From assembly GCA_034436045.1 (NCBI GenBank), contig DAOTVZ010000141.1:1-32279 (forward strand): a DNA stretch of 32,279 bases, in the 5' to 3' direction. The position numbers were made by a program, and so were the translations under genes. Below are positions 14,840 through 22,028 of this stretch, one piece after another. The notes under the pieces are model-generated. The model saw only the letters and a program-made list of their open reading frames with translations, was not told where the DNA came from and made no database searches. This DNA is from H111-94 sp034436045. Its GTDB lineage: Bacteria > Chloroflexota > Ktedonobacteria > Ktedonobacterales > Ktedonobacteraceae. How positions within the stretch are numbered: position 1 is the first letter of the stretch; each line of letters starts with the position of its first letter.

Positions 14840-16027
14840 TTGAGAAAACTGACACTTGTTCTCGGCCTGCTCGCGCTTCTGTCCGCTCTTGTAGTTAGTA
14901 CAAGTCCACATGCCTTTGCCCAGTCGGCAGCACCACATAGTCAAGTGAAGGCTGATGATTTGTGTGGGACTGCTGCAATAGGCCAGGTGCGTTGTTTTGC
15001 CAAGCTGGTGATGAATCCGGGAATATTGCCACATCAGGGGAATATCTCTGGTTATGTGCCGAGTGATCTTCAGTCTGCATACAATCTCCCTTCGGCTACT
15101 GCTGGTCAGGGACAGACTGTGGCGATTGTTGATGCGTATGATGATCCGAACGCGGAGTCTGACTTGGCGGTCTATCGGTCGGAGTTCAATCTACCGCCTT
15201 GCACGACGGCCAATGGGTGTTTTCGTAAGGTAGATGAGAATGGTGGCACAAATTATCCGCCACAGGATAGCAATTGGGATGGCGAAATCTCGCTCGATCT
15301 TGACATGGTGAGTGCGATCTGCCCTAATTGTCATATTCTGCTGGTTGAGGCCAGTACTGCAAACTTCTCGGATCTGGCAACTGCTGTGAACACGGCGGCC
15401 AGCCTGGGTGCGAATGCCATCAGTAACAGCTACGGTGGAAGTGAGGATGCGAGCGAAACCAGCTATGCAGCAGCATACGATCATCCAGGCATTGCTATTA
15501 CCGCCAGTACGGGTGACAGTGGCTATGGTACTGCTGCTCCTTCAGTGTTCAGTACGGTGACTGCGGTTGGTGGTACATCTCTCTATCAACAGGCGGGTAC
15601 ACAGAGAGGTTGGTATGAGATGGCCTGGAGTGATGGTGGGAGTGGGTGTAGCCAGTATATTGCCAAACCTGCCTGGCAGACCGACCCTGATTGCGGCATG
15701 CGCACCGTTGCTGATGTGGCGGCTGTTGCTGATCCCAATACCGGTGTAGCGGTCTACGATAGTGTGCCTGTGCAGGGTCAGAGTGGTTGGGTAGTTTTTG
15801 GCGGCACGAGTGTCTCGTCTCCCATTATTGCGAGTGTCTATGCACTGGCGGGTAACGCGAAGAGCCTCAACATAGATGGGGCATCGTATATCTACAGTCA
15901 TACCAGTGATCTGAACGATGTCACCTTTGGCTCGAACGGTTTCTGTTTTGATTACCTGTGTAATGCGGGACCTGGCTACGATGGCCCTACTGGCTGGGGT
16001 ACTCCCAATGGAGTGGGAGCATTCTAA
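14840..16027 (+). CDS. Secreted S53 (sedolisin/kumamolisin-like) serine peptidase
   Basis: A 395-residue protein. Residues 1-28 form a signal peptide (basic MRK, a hydrophobic core, AFA-Q). The S53 catalytic domain follows from about residue 68. Catalytic residues are visible: Glu149 and Asp153 in DGEISLD (ExxxD), oxyanion Asp226 in STGDSGYG, and Ser324 in GGTSVSSP. The C-terminal calcium-site pattern NDV...GPGYDGPTGWGTPNG is present. Several Cys pairs suggest disulphides after export. The usual activation prodomain of about 200 residues is missing; only about 40 residues precede the catalytic domain. The start is TTG 14840 with AAGGGGG upstream. It probably acts as an extracellular, acid-tolerant endopeptidase, but the reduced precursor leaves activity unproven. 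Confidence 0.85.
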   Translation: MRKLTLVLGLLALLSALVVSTSPHAFAQSAAPHSQVKADDLCGTAAIGQVRCFAKLVMNPGILPHQGNISGYVPSDLQSAYNLPSATAGQGQTVAIVDAYDDPNAESDLAVYRSEFNLPPCTTANGCFRKVDENGGTNYPPQDSNWDGEISLDLDMVSAICPNCHILLVEASTANFSDLATAVNTAASLGANAISNSYGGSEDASETSYAAAYDHPGIAITASTGDSGYGTAAPSVFSTVTAVGGTSLYQQAGTQRGWYEMAWSDGGSGCSQYIAKPAWQTDPDCGMRTVADVAAVADPNTGVAVYDSVPVQGQSGWVVFGGTSVSSPIIASVYALAGNAKSLNIDGASYIYSHTSDLNDVTFGSNGFCFDYLCNAGPGYDGPTGWGTPNGVGAF

Positions 16028-16042
16028 AAGGGACTGAAGTTC

Positions 16043-16089
16043 AAACAAAGACAACGAGCGACCATCATAGTCGCTCGTTGTCTTTGTTT
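16043..16089. terminator. Perfect 20-bp bidirectional terminator hairpin
   Basis: The arms at 16043-16062 and 16070-16089 are perfectly complementary over 20 bp, with a 7-nt loop (CATCATA). The arms begin AAACAAAGACAACG, so each strand ends its stem in a T-rich tract (TGTCTTTGTTT). It sits 15 bp after the S53 stop and 32 bp after the fgd stop, serving both convergent genes. Confidence 0.85.
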
Positions 16090-16121
16090 AAACTAAGGTA
16101 TCTGTGTGCGTGAGTAGTGTG

Positions 16122-17135
16122 TTAGCCCCAACGCTGACGGAGGCGTGGCAGAATCTCTTTGGCATATAGGCGTATGAAGCGAGACTGATCGTCGCCGGGG
16201 GCGTGGAAGATCAGGTGGGTGAAGCCTAATTCGATGTAGTGTCCAACCTGCTGGACATGTTCTTCTGGGTCGCTGGAAACTAACCAGCGGCGGTGAGCCT
16301 GGTCGGCGACTGTTGCGGCCTTGCGTTCCATTTCACGCGGGTCGTGGATGTTGACCTTTTCTTCGGCGGGCAGGGCCAGTGCGGCCCAGATGCGTGTGTC
16401 GGCCAGTGCGCGCTCTTTGTCGGTATCGAAGGAGACCTTGACTTCGATGGTGTGTTCGATAGTGGATGGGTCGCGTCCAGCGGCTTTTGCGCCTTCTGCC
16501 AGGGCCGGGAGCAGTTGATCGCGGTAAAGCTGGTCGCCCTTGCCGGAGGTGCAGATGAAGCCGTCGCCAGCCCGGCCCGCGAATTTTGCAGCGACAGGGC
16601 CACCGGCACTGATATAGATGGGTACCGGCTGATCGGGTTTATCGTAAATGGTGGCGTTGAGCGTGTGATAGTATTCTCCGTTGAAGGTGACCATTTCTTC
16701 TGTCCAGAGGCGGCGAATCAGGGTAACGGCTTCGCGTAAACGGGCCAGGCGTTCCTTTGCCGAGGGCCATTCGGCGGCTGTCACGGCAACTTCGTTGAGC
16801 GATTCGCCGGAGCCAACACCCAGGATGATACGTCCGGGGTAGAGAACGCCCAGTGTGCCGAATGCCTGGGCAATGATAGCCGGTTGATAGCGGAAGGTGG
16901 GAGTTAAGACGCTGGTGCCTAGAATGACATGTTTAGTGCGTTCGGCGGCTGAACCTAGCCAGGAGAGAGCGAAAGGAGCATGACCATTGGTGTGTCGCCA
17001 GGGTTGGAAGTGGTCGCTAATCCAGACGCTATCGAAACCATTCTCTTCGGCTTCAACGGTAAAATCTAACAACTGGCGTGGGCCAAATTGCTCGGCGGAT
17101 GCTTTATAGCCAAGTTTTAAGGGATGATTTGCCAT
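16122..17135 (-). CDS. fgd: F420-dependent glucose-6-phosphate dehydrogenase
   Basis: A 337-residue member of the luciferase-like F420 oxidoreductase family, nearly the length of mycobacterial FGD1 (336). Motifs matching FGD1 from memory are LGYKASAEQFGPR, SDHFQPWRHTNGHAPF (active-site Asp/His/Trp), LGTSVLTPTFRYQP, GVGSGESLNE (catalytic Glu), GDGFICTSGKG (phosphate Lys) and HLIFHAPGDDQ. It would oxidise glucose-6-phosphate and reduce cofactor F420. Near the second phosphate lysine the sequence reads DPREMERKAA, where FGD1 has EMEKAAD, so the ligand may be shifted or replaced by Arg. Other sugar phosphates are therefore possible substrates. ATG 17135 has GGAAAGAGAG upstream and gives the FGD1-like N-terminus. 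Confidence 0.88.
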   Translation of the reverse strand: MANHPLKLGYKASAEQFGPRQLLDFTVEAEENGFDSVWISDHFQPWRHTNGHAPFALSWLGSAAERTKHVILGTSVLTPTFRYQPAIIAQAFGTLGVLYPGRIILGVGSGESLNEVAVTAAEWPSAKERLARLREAVTLIRRLWTEEMVTFNGEYYHTLNATIYDKPDQPVPIYISAGGPVAAKFAGRAGDGFICTSGKGDQLYRDQLLPALAEGAKAAGRDPSTIEHTIEVKVSFDTDKERALADTRIWAALALPAEEKVNIHDPREMERKAATVADQAHRRWLVSSDPEEHVQQVGHYIELGFTHLIFHAPGDDQSRFIRLYAKEILPRLRQRWG

Positions 17136-17268
17136 TGTTCTCTCTTTCCTAGTCATGCGAGATTGGAGAAGTCCCTATATTGTATCTCATGACGGTTTGT
17201 CTGTGTGAAGCACAGCCAAAGAAGATGTTTATGGTGAAGAAGCCAGGTGGCAATGGGATAAAAGTATG

Positions 17269-17316
17269 GTCTAGTGGTCTAGATGTATTGACATTATGCT
17301 AGATACACGGTACACT
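17269..17316 (+). promoter_or_regulatory. Chitinase promoter with DasR-like operator
   Basis: GTCTAGTGGTCTAGATG (17269-17285) is followed after two bases by TTGACA (17288-17293), a 17-bp spacer and TACACT (17311-17316). The 17-base element is identical to that in front of the transporter operon at 25089-25105. It contains the half site TGGTCTAG of the DasR/NagR consensus (TGGTCTAGACCA), preceded by another GGTCTAG eight bases upstream. Confidence 0.75.
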
Positions 17317-17342
17317 TACGGATGGAACCCTCTTGTGTAAGT

Positions 17343-17385
17343 ATTGGCGTCAAAGAAACGTTGATGGGTGCCAGTTGACGCCAAT
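17343..17385 (+). other. Inverted repeat in the chitinase leader
   Basis: ATTGGCGTCAA (17343-17353) and TTGACGCCAAT (17375-17385) are perfectly complementary over 11 bp, with a 21-nt loop. It lies in the transcribed leader, before the leader ORF. It could be an mRNA 5' stabiliser or part of an attenuation structure. Confidence 0.55.
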
Positions 17386-17413
17386 GCAGCACAGTACACA
17401 GGAGGTGACCTGT

Positions 17414-17482
17414 ATGCGTGCGCGGGACGTGAACATCGTGCTAATACAGCATATGGACTGTGTTCGCGCGCACTTTTCATAA
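17414..17482 (+). CDS. Leader peptide ORF (22 aa) before the chitinase
   Basis: An ATG at 17414 has a perfect AGGAGGTGA Shine-Dalgarno (17400-17408) at ideal spacing. The frame runs MRARDVNIV... to ...DCVRAHFS and stops at TAA (17480-17482), 22 nt before the chitinase ATG. Inside it, GTGCGCG (17418-17424) can pair with CGCGCAC (17467-17473), so translation of the leader would melt a structure near the chitinase ribosome-binding site. The site strength argues for real translation; the function is inferred. Confidence 0.55.
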   Translation: MRARDVNIVLIQHMDCVRAHFS

Positions 17483-17504
17483 GAGTTACAAGGAGGACAA
17501 CACT

Positions 17505-19004
17505 ATGCATGTCTCTCGGCGGCTGTTGATCTGCGTTGCGGCAGGTTTCTTCGTCTTTGCCAGCGTAGTCGTGGCTGGCTTTTCACTGTTCAGTCATGGC
17601 CATAAGGCGCAGGCGGCTAGCGCCTTTCCGAGTGCGTACTTTGCTCCCTATCAAGATGTCACGATTGGCCCAAGTCTGCAATCGGTCACGCAGGCAACCG
17701 GACAAAAGTACTACACGCTGGCTTTTATTACCGGCAATGGTTGTAACGCTGAGTGGGCTGGAACGATACCCCTCAACGAGACGAACATTTACCTACCTCA
17801 CCTCGATAGCGATATTCAGTACATACGCAGTCAAGGAGGTGATATCATTATCTCGTTTGGAGGAGAAGCAGGACAAGAACTGGCGCAAACCTGTACGAGC
17901 GTGAGTAGTCTGGAGGCGCAATATCAGGCGGTAATCAACCAGTACAATGTGACGCATCTGGACTTTGATATTGAGGGTGGTGAACAGGGTGACTCGACGA
18001 CTTATGATCGGCGCAATGCGGCGCTGGCGGCTTTGCAACAGGCCAATCCGGGGTTGAGCATCTCTTTTACCTTGCCGTCGGCAACAACGGGTCTGCTCAG
18101 TGATAGTCTGGGTCTGCTAAACAATGCGATCTCGCATGGGGTGAATTTCAGCATTGTGAACTTGATGACGATGGATTATGGTTCGCCTGATAGCCAGATG
18201 GGGCAGGAAGCAATTAATGCTGCGAATGGTCTTTATGCTGAGTTGCAGCAGATGTTTCCTGCAAAGTCGTCGAGCCAACTGTGGTCGATGGTGGGCATTA
18301 CGCCGATGATAGGGCAGAACGATAGTCAGGGTGAAATTTTTAGTTTGAGTAATGCACAGCAGGTGCTTTCGTTTGCGCAAGCAAAGCAGATTGGCGAGCT
18401 GGCTTTCTGGGAGGTTTCACGAGACAACGGTTCTTGTCCTGGGAATACCACTGCTTCAGATTCGTGCAGCGGTATTGCTCAGAATACCTATGACTTTATC
18501 AATACCTTTAAGTCGTTCACGAGCGGTACGGTGGGTGGCCCATCACCGACGCCGACGCAGGCTGTGACACCGACGCCCACACTGGGCACGACACCGACGC
18601 CAGTGCCCACGCCACCATCAGGGGGCAACCTTGTGACGAACCCTGGTTTTGAGACGGGTGATCTTTCTGGGTGGAATTGTAACGCACCTGATACGGTGGT
18701 CACGTCACCCGTGCATAGCGGCTCTTATGCATTGGAGATGGTACCGACTAATTCAACGACAGGTGAATGCGATCAAACGATCAATGTGCAGGCGAATCAT
18801 ACGTATACGCTCTCAGCATATGTTGATGGGCCGTATGCTTACCTGGGGATACAGGGTGGAGCCTCGAACTGGACGAGTAGCAGTAGCTACACTCAACTTA
18901 GTGTTTCATTTACTACAGGTGCATCACAGACTAGTGTTACCATTTATGTGCATGGCTGGTATGCGCAAGGCGATGTCTATGTTGACGATGTATCGCTTAG
19001 CTAG
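17505..19004 (+). CDS. Secreted GH18 chitinase with C-terminal carbohydrate-binding module
   Basis: A 499-residue protein. Residues 1-38 form a signal peptide ending AQA-A. The GH18 catalytic domain spans about 42-338, with the substrate-binding IISFGGEAG (115-123), the catalytic DFDIE (Asp153, Asp155, Glu157) and MTMDYG (221-226). A Pro/Thr-rich linker follows (about 346-374). A CBM4/9-like jelly-roll module (about 375-499) starts NLVTNPGFETGDLSGW. It hydrolyses chitin outside the cell to oligosaccharides that feed the import and catabolic genes downstream. The ATG at 17505 has AGGAGG 8 nt upstream. Regulation appears layered: a shared operator at the -35, a hairpin, and a leader ORF in a leader of about 180 nt. 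Confidence 0.93.
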   Translation: MHVSRRLLICVAAGFFVFASVVVAGFSLFSHGHKAQAASAFPSAYFAPYQDVTIGPSLQSVTQATGQKYYTLAFITGNGCNAEWAGTIPLNETNIYLPHLDSDIQYIRSQGGDIIISFGGEAGQELAQTCTSVSSLEAQYQAVINQYNVTHLDFDIEGGEQGDSTTYDRRNAALAALQQANPGLSISFTLPSATTGLLSDSLGLLNNAISHGVNFSIVNLMTMDYGSPDSQMGQEAINAANGLYAELQQMFPAKSSSQLWSMVGITPMIGQNDSQGEIFSLSNAQQVLSFAQAKQIGELAFWEVSRDNGSCPGNTTASDSCSGIAQNTYDFINTFKSFTSGTVGGPSPTPTQAVTPTPTLGTTPTPVPTPPSGGNLVTNPGFETGDLSGWNCNAPDTVVTSPVHSGSYALEMVPTNSTTGECDQTINVQANHTYTLSAYVDGPYAYLGIQGGASNWTSSSSYTQLSVSFTTGASQTSVTIYVHGWYAQGDVYVDDVSLS

Positions 19005-19028
19005 GTATCTGCTAGTTGGCGTATCGTG

Positions 19029-19086
19029 ATGGGTTCTCTACCCATGATCTGGCACCCATAGCCTGAGAGGCTTATGCCTCTCAGGC
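19029..19086. terminator. Tandem hairpins between chitinase and arsM
   Basis: ATGGGT/ACCCAT (19029-19045, 5-nt loop) is followed by GCCTGAGAGGC/GCCTCTCAGGC (19061-19086, perfect 11 bp, loop TTAT). They lie between convergent stops at 19004 and 19100. There is only a weak T-rich tract (AAATTCTTAAGTTT) after the second hairpin on plus. Confidence 0.7.
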
Positions 19087-19099
19087 CAAATTCTTAAGT

Positions 19100-19957
19100 T
19101 TATTCCGGCTTGCGCGCTCGAATGAAGGCGCTGACAAAGCGTCCTTCGACTGCGTGACGATCCTCCGGGTCAAGGGCAGCAATAGAGGCGCTGGCTCCAC
19201 TGGCGGCAATTTCTTCCAGCGAATAGCGCCGTGTTACTTCAATGTCGATATCGACAAAACCGGCTGCGTGTAACAGTGAGCGGTAGGTTTCTTCTTCCAG
19301 GGCACCGGCGATACACCCGGCCCAGGATTCCATATCGTGGCGAAGGGCTGGAGGCAGGTTGCCCTGTACAACGATATCTGAGACGGCGAAGCGGCCTCCT
19401 GGTGTCAAGACGCGATAGGCTTCACGTAGCACCTGGGCTTTATCGGCGGAGAGATTGATGACGCAGTTTGAGATGACCACATCGACGCTGTTATCCGGGA
19501 GCGGGATAGCCTCAATGATGCCTTTTAAGAAGCGGACGTTCTCGATACCGGCTTCTTGTCGGTTGCGTTCGGCAAGTTCCAGCATGGCATCGGTCATATC
19601 AAGACCGTAAGCAAAGCCGGTTGGCCCGACTCGTTTGGCCGAAAGCAGGACGTCAATGCCACCACCGCTACCCAGGTCAAGCACTTTCTCACCGGGGTGA
19701 AGCTGCGCTAACGCGGTTGGGTTGCCACAACCAAGCGAGGCCAGGGCAGCGGCGACGGGGAGTTCGCCCAGTTCCTGTTGAGTATAGAGGTTGGAGGTAA
19801 TGGGGTCGCTTTTGTCGGTACTGGGAGTGCAACAACTCGAATTACAACAAGATGCTGAACTCTCGGAGGCGGAGCCAAGTACTTGCAAGGCGGTTCGCGC
19901 GTAACGGTCACTCACTGCCTGTCGTAACTGTTCGTCGTTTGGGGGAACGGTCTGCAT
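19100..19957 (-). CDS. arsM: Arsenite S-adenosylmethionine methyltransferase
   Basis: A 285-residue ArsM. The SAM-binding motif VLDLGSGGGIDVLLSA lies at about 92-107. The three conserved As(III)-ligand cysteines appear in SLGCGNP (Cys77), SNCVINLS (Cys165) and WAGCIAGAL (Cys215). Two extra Cys pairs (Cys37-38 and Cys42-43, in ASCCNSSCC) form the N-terminal arsenic-capturing motif seen in many bacterial ArsM. It methylates As(III) to mono-, di- and trimethyl species in the cytosol. The ATG at 19957 has AAAGGAA at 8 nt. It lies 109 bp downstream of sigZ on the same strand and is probably co-transcribed. No arsR, arsB or arsC is visible nearby. Confidence 0.93.
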   Translation of the reverse strand: MQTVPPNDEQLRQAVSDRYARTALQVLGSASESSASCCNSSCCTPSTDKSDPITSNLYTQQELGELPVAAALASLGCGNPTALAQLHPGEKVLDLGSGGGIDVLLSAKRVGPTGFAYGLDMTDAMLELAERNRQEAGIENVRFLKGIIEAIPLPDNSVDVVISNCVINLSADKAQVLREAYRVLTPGGRFAVSDIVVQGNLPPALRHDMESWAGCIAGALEEETYRSLLHAAGFVDIDIEVTRRYSLEEIAASGASASIAALDPEDRHAVEGRFVSAFIRARKPE

Positions 19958-20066
19958 GGGTTTATTCCTTTCTATATATGATTACGAGAGGAACACTGCG
20001 TTCTTCTCGATGGCTTTTGCTTAAGGAGACGAAGCAAGGCTAAAAAGGACGCACTGGCTGAAGCAC

Positions 20067-20651
20067 TCAGCGGGATTCATCGCTACAGCAGGTTGGCTGT
20101 TTACTGCATTGACAGCGTGGTTGATAGTTAAGAATATGGTTCCGGCGATCCAGTTCAAAGTGGCAGCAGGCCAGAAGCTGTTGTTTGAGTCTGGCTCTCG
20201 CGCGTTGAACACGTGATTTGGCCCCGGAAAAGGAGAGGCCGAGGCGCTGGCTTAGCTCTTTTTGGGTTAGCCCCTGGTATTCGGTGAGGAGCAGGGCCTG
20301 CCGATCCTGGTCGGGAAGGGCGAAGACCATCGCACGGACACAAGGGAGCAATTCGCGCACGACATCATCGCCAGGGAGTTCGTATGGGATATTGAGAGCT
20401 TGTGGGTCTTCCAGAGAGGTGATGGCGTGACGATGATGACGGTAGTAATCGATGATGAGGTTGCGCGTGATCTGGTATATCCAATTTTCCAGGCGTTGTG
20501 GATCTTTCAGACTTGCTACATGTTGATGAATTTTGAGAAAAACTTCCTGTAACAGATCCTCTGCCGCAGCTTCATCAGCGACGCGGCGACGAATGAAGTT
20601 GTGCAATGGTGCGTGAAATGTTTTCCATATCTGTTCAGTAGTGGTAGCCAT
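20067..20651 (-). CDS. sigZ: ECF sigma factor, SigZ family, with Cys-rich tail
   Basis: A 194-residue ECF sigma factor. Region 2 (residues about 10-76) has EDLLQEVFLKIHQH and NWIYQITRNLIIDYYR. Region 4 (about 105-160) has LLTEYQGLTQKELSQRLG and the recognition helix SFSGAKSRVQRAR. The SigZ-type signature CCHFELDRR (162-170) follows. A further tail adds C180-x-C182-x5-C188-C189, making six cysteines in the last 33 residues. No anti-sigma gene is adjacent, so the tail itself may be the sensor. Its neighbour arsM suggests arsenic or thiol stress as the signal; this is inference. The start is ATG 20651 with GAGAGG upstream. Confidence 0.88.
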   Translation of the reverse strand: MATTTEQIWKTFHAPLHNFIRRRVADEAAAEDLLQEVFLKIHQHVASLKDPQRLENWIYQITRNLIIDYYRHHRHAITSLEDPQALNIPYELPGDDVVRELLPCVRAMVFALPDQDRQALLLTEYQGLTQKELSQRLGLSFSGAKSRVQRARARLKQQLLACCHFELDRRNHILNYQPRCQCSKQPTCCSDESR

Positions 20652-20735
20652 ATGCTCGTGCCTCTCGCTTTTGTGGTTCTATCAATGATAGACGAATGTG
20701 ACGCCAAAAGGATGCAGGTTTGCGAGTTCACTATA

Positions 20736-20903
20736 CTATTTCATTGAGTCAATCTCCTCTTGCAACTTCTTGAGTAAGGTTGCTCCCTCGGCAAAATCGA
20801 AAGACTCAAGTCCTTGAATGTCCAGGTCACGTCTTAGTAAGCGTACAGCAACGTTGCGCCGGTTTCCGGCGTTTCGTGTCACAAGATCAGAGAGCAAATA
20901 CAT
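20736..20903 (-). CDS. Possible small protein (55 aa), unrecognised
   Basis: A 55-codon frame from ATG 20903 to TAG 20736, with a protein-like composition: MYLLSDLVTR, then a basic stretch NRRNVAVRLLRRDLD, then an acidic/amphipathic end (LLKKLQEEIDSMK). There is no good ribosome-binding site. The frame stays open upstream to the permease stop at 20994, in the same frame. It could be a genuine small gene, a decayed gene remnant, or a former C-terminal extension. No family is recognised. Confidence 0.35.
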   Translation of the reverse strand: MYLLSDLVTRNAGNRRNVAVRLLRRDLDIQGLESFDFAEGATLLKKLQEEIDSMK

Positions 20904-20951
20904 CGATAGATGATTGAGGTGGTATTTTTGAGCAGTAGTAGAGGCCGCCTG

Positions 20952-20985
20952 TTGCCCTGCGTTCCCTGAAATGGAAGCAGGGCAA
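20952..20985 (-). terminator. Hairpin after the transporter operon
   Basis: TTGCCCTGC (20952-20960) and TTCC pair with GGAA and GCAGGGCAA (20977-20985), with one unpaired base and a 7-nt loop. It begins 8 nt after the stop of the last permease gene (minus direction). No T-run follows. Confidence 0.6.
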
Positions 20986-20993
20986 TAGAATCG

Positions 20994-22025
20994 TCAGGCG
21001 GTGATGGCTTTCTGTTTCTTGCTGATTTTGGGTAGAGGCTCGCTGCGTAGACGTGGGTCGGCGATCTCGTCGATGCCGTTGTTGATGAGGGCGAGGCCCG
21101 CGCCGAGGATAGCGATGCAGAGGCCGGGGGGGACGAACCACCACCAGAGGCCGAGGAAGAGGGCGTCGTTTTTCTGTGCCCAATAGAAGAGGCTGCCCCA
21201 ACTGACGGTAGTGGCGTCACCCAGGCCGAGAAATTCCAGGGAAGCTTCGGCCAGAATGACGTAGAGTGTGGTGCTGATGAAGTTGGCGGCGACGAGGGAA
21301 ATTTCGTTGGGAAGGATTTCGGCGAAAATGATACGCAGGTTGGTTTCGCCGCAGATGCGAGCTGCTGTGACGAATTCGCGGCTGCGCAATGAGAGTGTTT
21401 GTGAGCGCAGGACACGCGCGCCCCAGGCCCAACTGGTGAAGACGATGACCAGGGAGACGGTGAGTGGGCCGCGTGGGAAATAAGAGGCCAGGACGATTGC
21501 CAATGGTAAGGCAGGAAGCACGAGGAAGACATTAGTGAGCAGGGAGAGTATTTCGTCGATGATGCCGCCGAAGTAGCCGCCGACCAGGCCGACTATGACA
21601 GAGACGAGCATGACCAGGAAGCCGGTAAGAAAGCCCCAGAAGATGGAGGTACGTGTTCCCACGACAAGCTGGCTGAAGATATCCTGGCCGAGAGTAGTAG
21701 TACCTAGCAGGTGTGCTGGTGAGGGGTGAGCGTTTGAAAGGGTTGAAAGAGCATTTGGATCCTGGTGAATAAATAGTGGGCCAAAGATGGCGACCAGGAC
21801 GAAGAAACCAACGATGCCTGTGCCGATAGAGACCTTTCTGTTGATGGTCAGGCGTGTCCAGAGGTAGCGTAGGGCGTAAAGCGAGCGAAGATAGAGGGGC
21901 ACGGTCAGCGAAGATGGAGGAGGCGGGAGGTAGGCTGTACCAGCACTGTCACGGAAGGAGACAGTGGGGAGGCTGGTGGGCTGTTCTTCGTGTTGCAGGT
22001 GTTGTGGTGAAGGTGATTCTTGCAT
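20994..22025 (-). CDS. ABC permease, DppC/OppC type
   Basis: A 343-residue binding-protein-dependent permease. A Pro-rich cytoplasmic tail (about 55 residues) precedes the OppC N-terminal helix (VSIGTGIVGFFVLVAIFGPLF). The LGTTTLGQDIFSQLVVGTRTS motif and the core BPD_transp_1 domain (about 120-320) follow. The EAA loop, which docks the ATPase, reads EFVTAARICGETNLRIIFAEILPN. The C-terminus is DPRLRSEPLPK. It is the third gene of an operon with the lipoprotein and DppB-type permease; no ATPase gene is present. Context (shared operator with the chitinase, adjacent GlcNAc genes) suggests import of chitooligosaccharides rather than peptides. Confidence 0.9.
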   Translation of the reverse strand: MQESPSPQHLQHEEQPTSLPTVSFRDSAGTAYLPPPPSSLTVPLYLRSLYALRYLWTRLTINRKVSIGTGIVGFFVLVAIFGPLFIHQDPNALSTLSNAHPSPAHLLGTTTLGQDIFSQLVVGTRTSIFWGFLTGFLVMLVSVIVGLVGGYFGGIIDEILSLLTNVFLVLPALPLAIVLASYFPRGPLTVSLVIVFTSWAWGARVLRSQTLSLRSREFVTAARICGETNLRIIFAEILPNEISLVAANFISTTLYVILAEASLEFLGLGDATTVSWGSLFYWAQKNDALFLGLWWWFVPPGLCIAILGAGLALINNGIDEIADPRLRSEPLPKISKKQKAITA

Positions 22026-22028
22026 GTT

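Noticed and set aside
20879..21532. 217-codon minus frame overlapping the DppC-type permease
   Set aside because: It is Ser/Pro-rich and out of frame with a clear ABC permease; this is a shadow frame.
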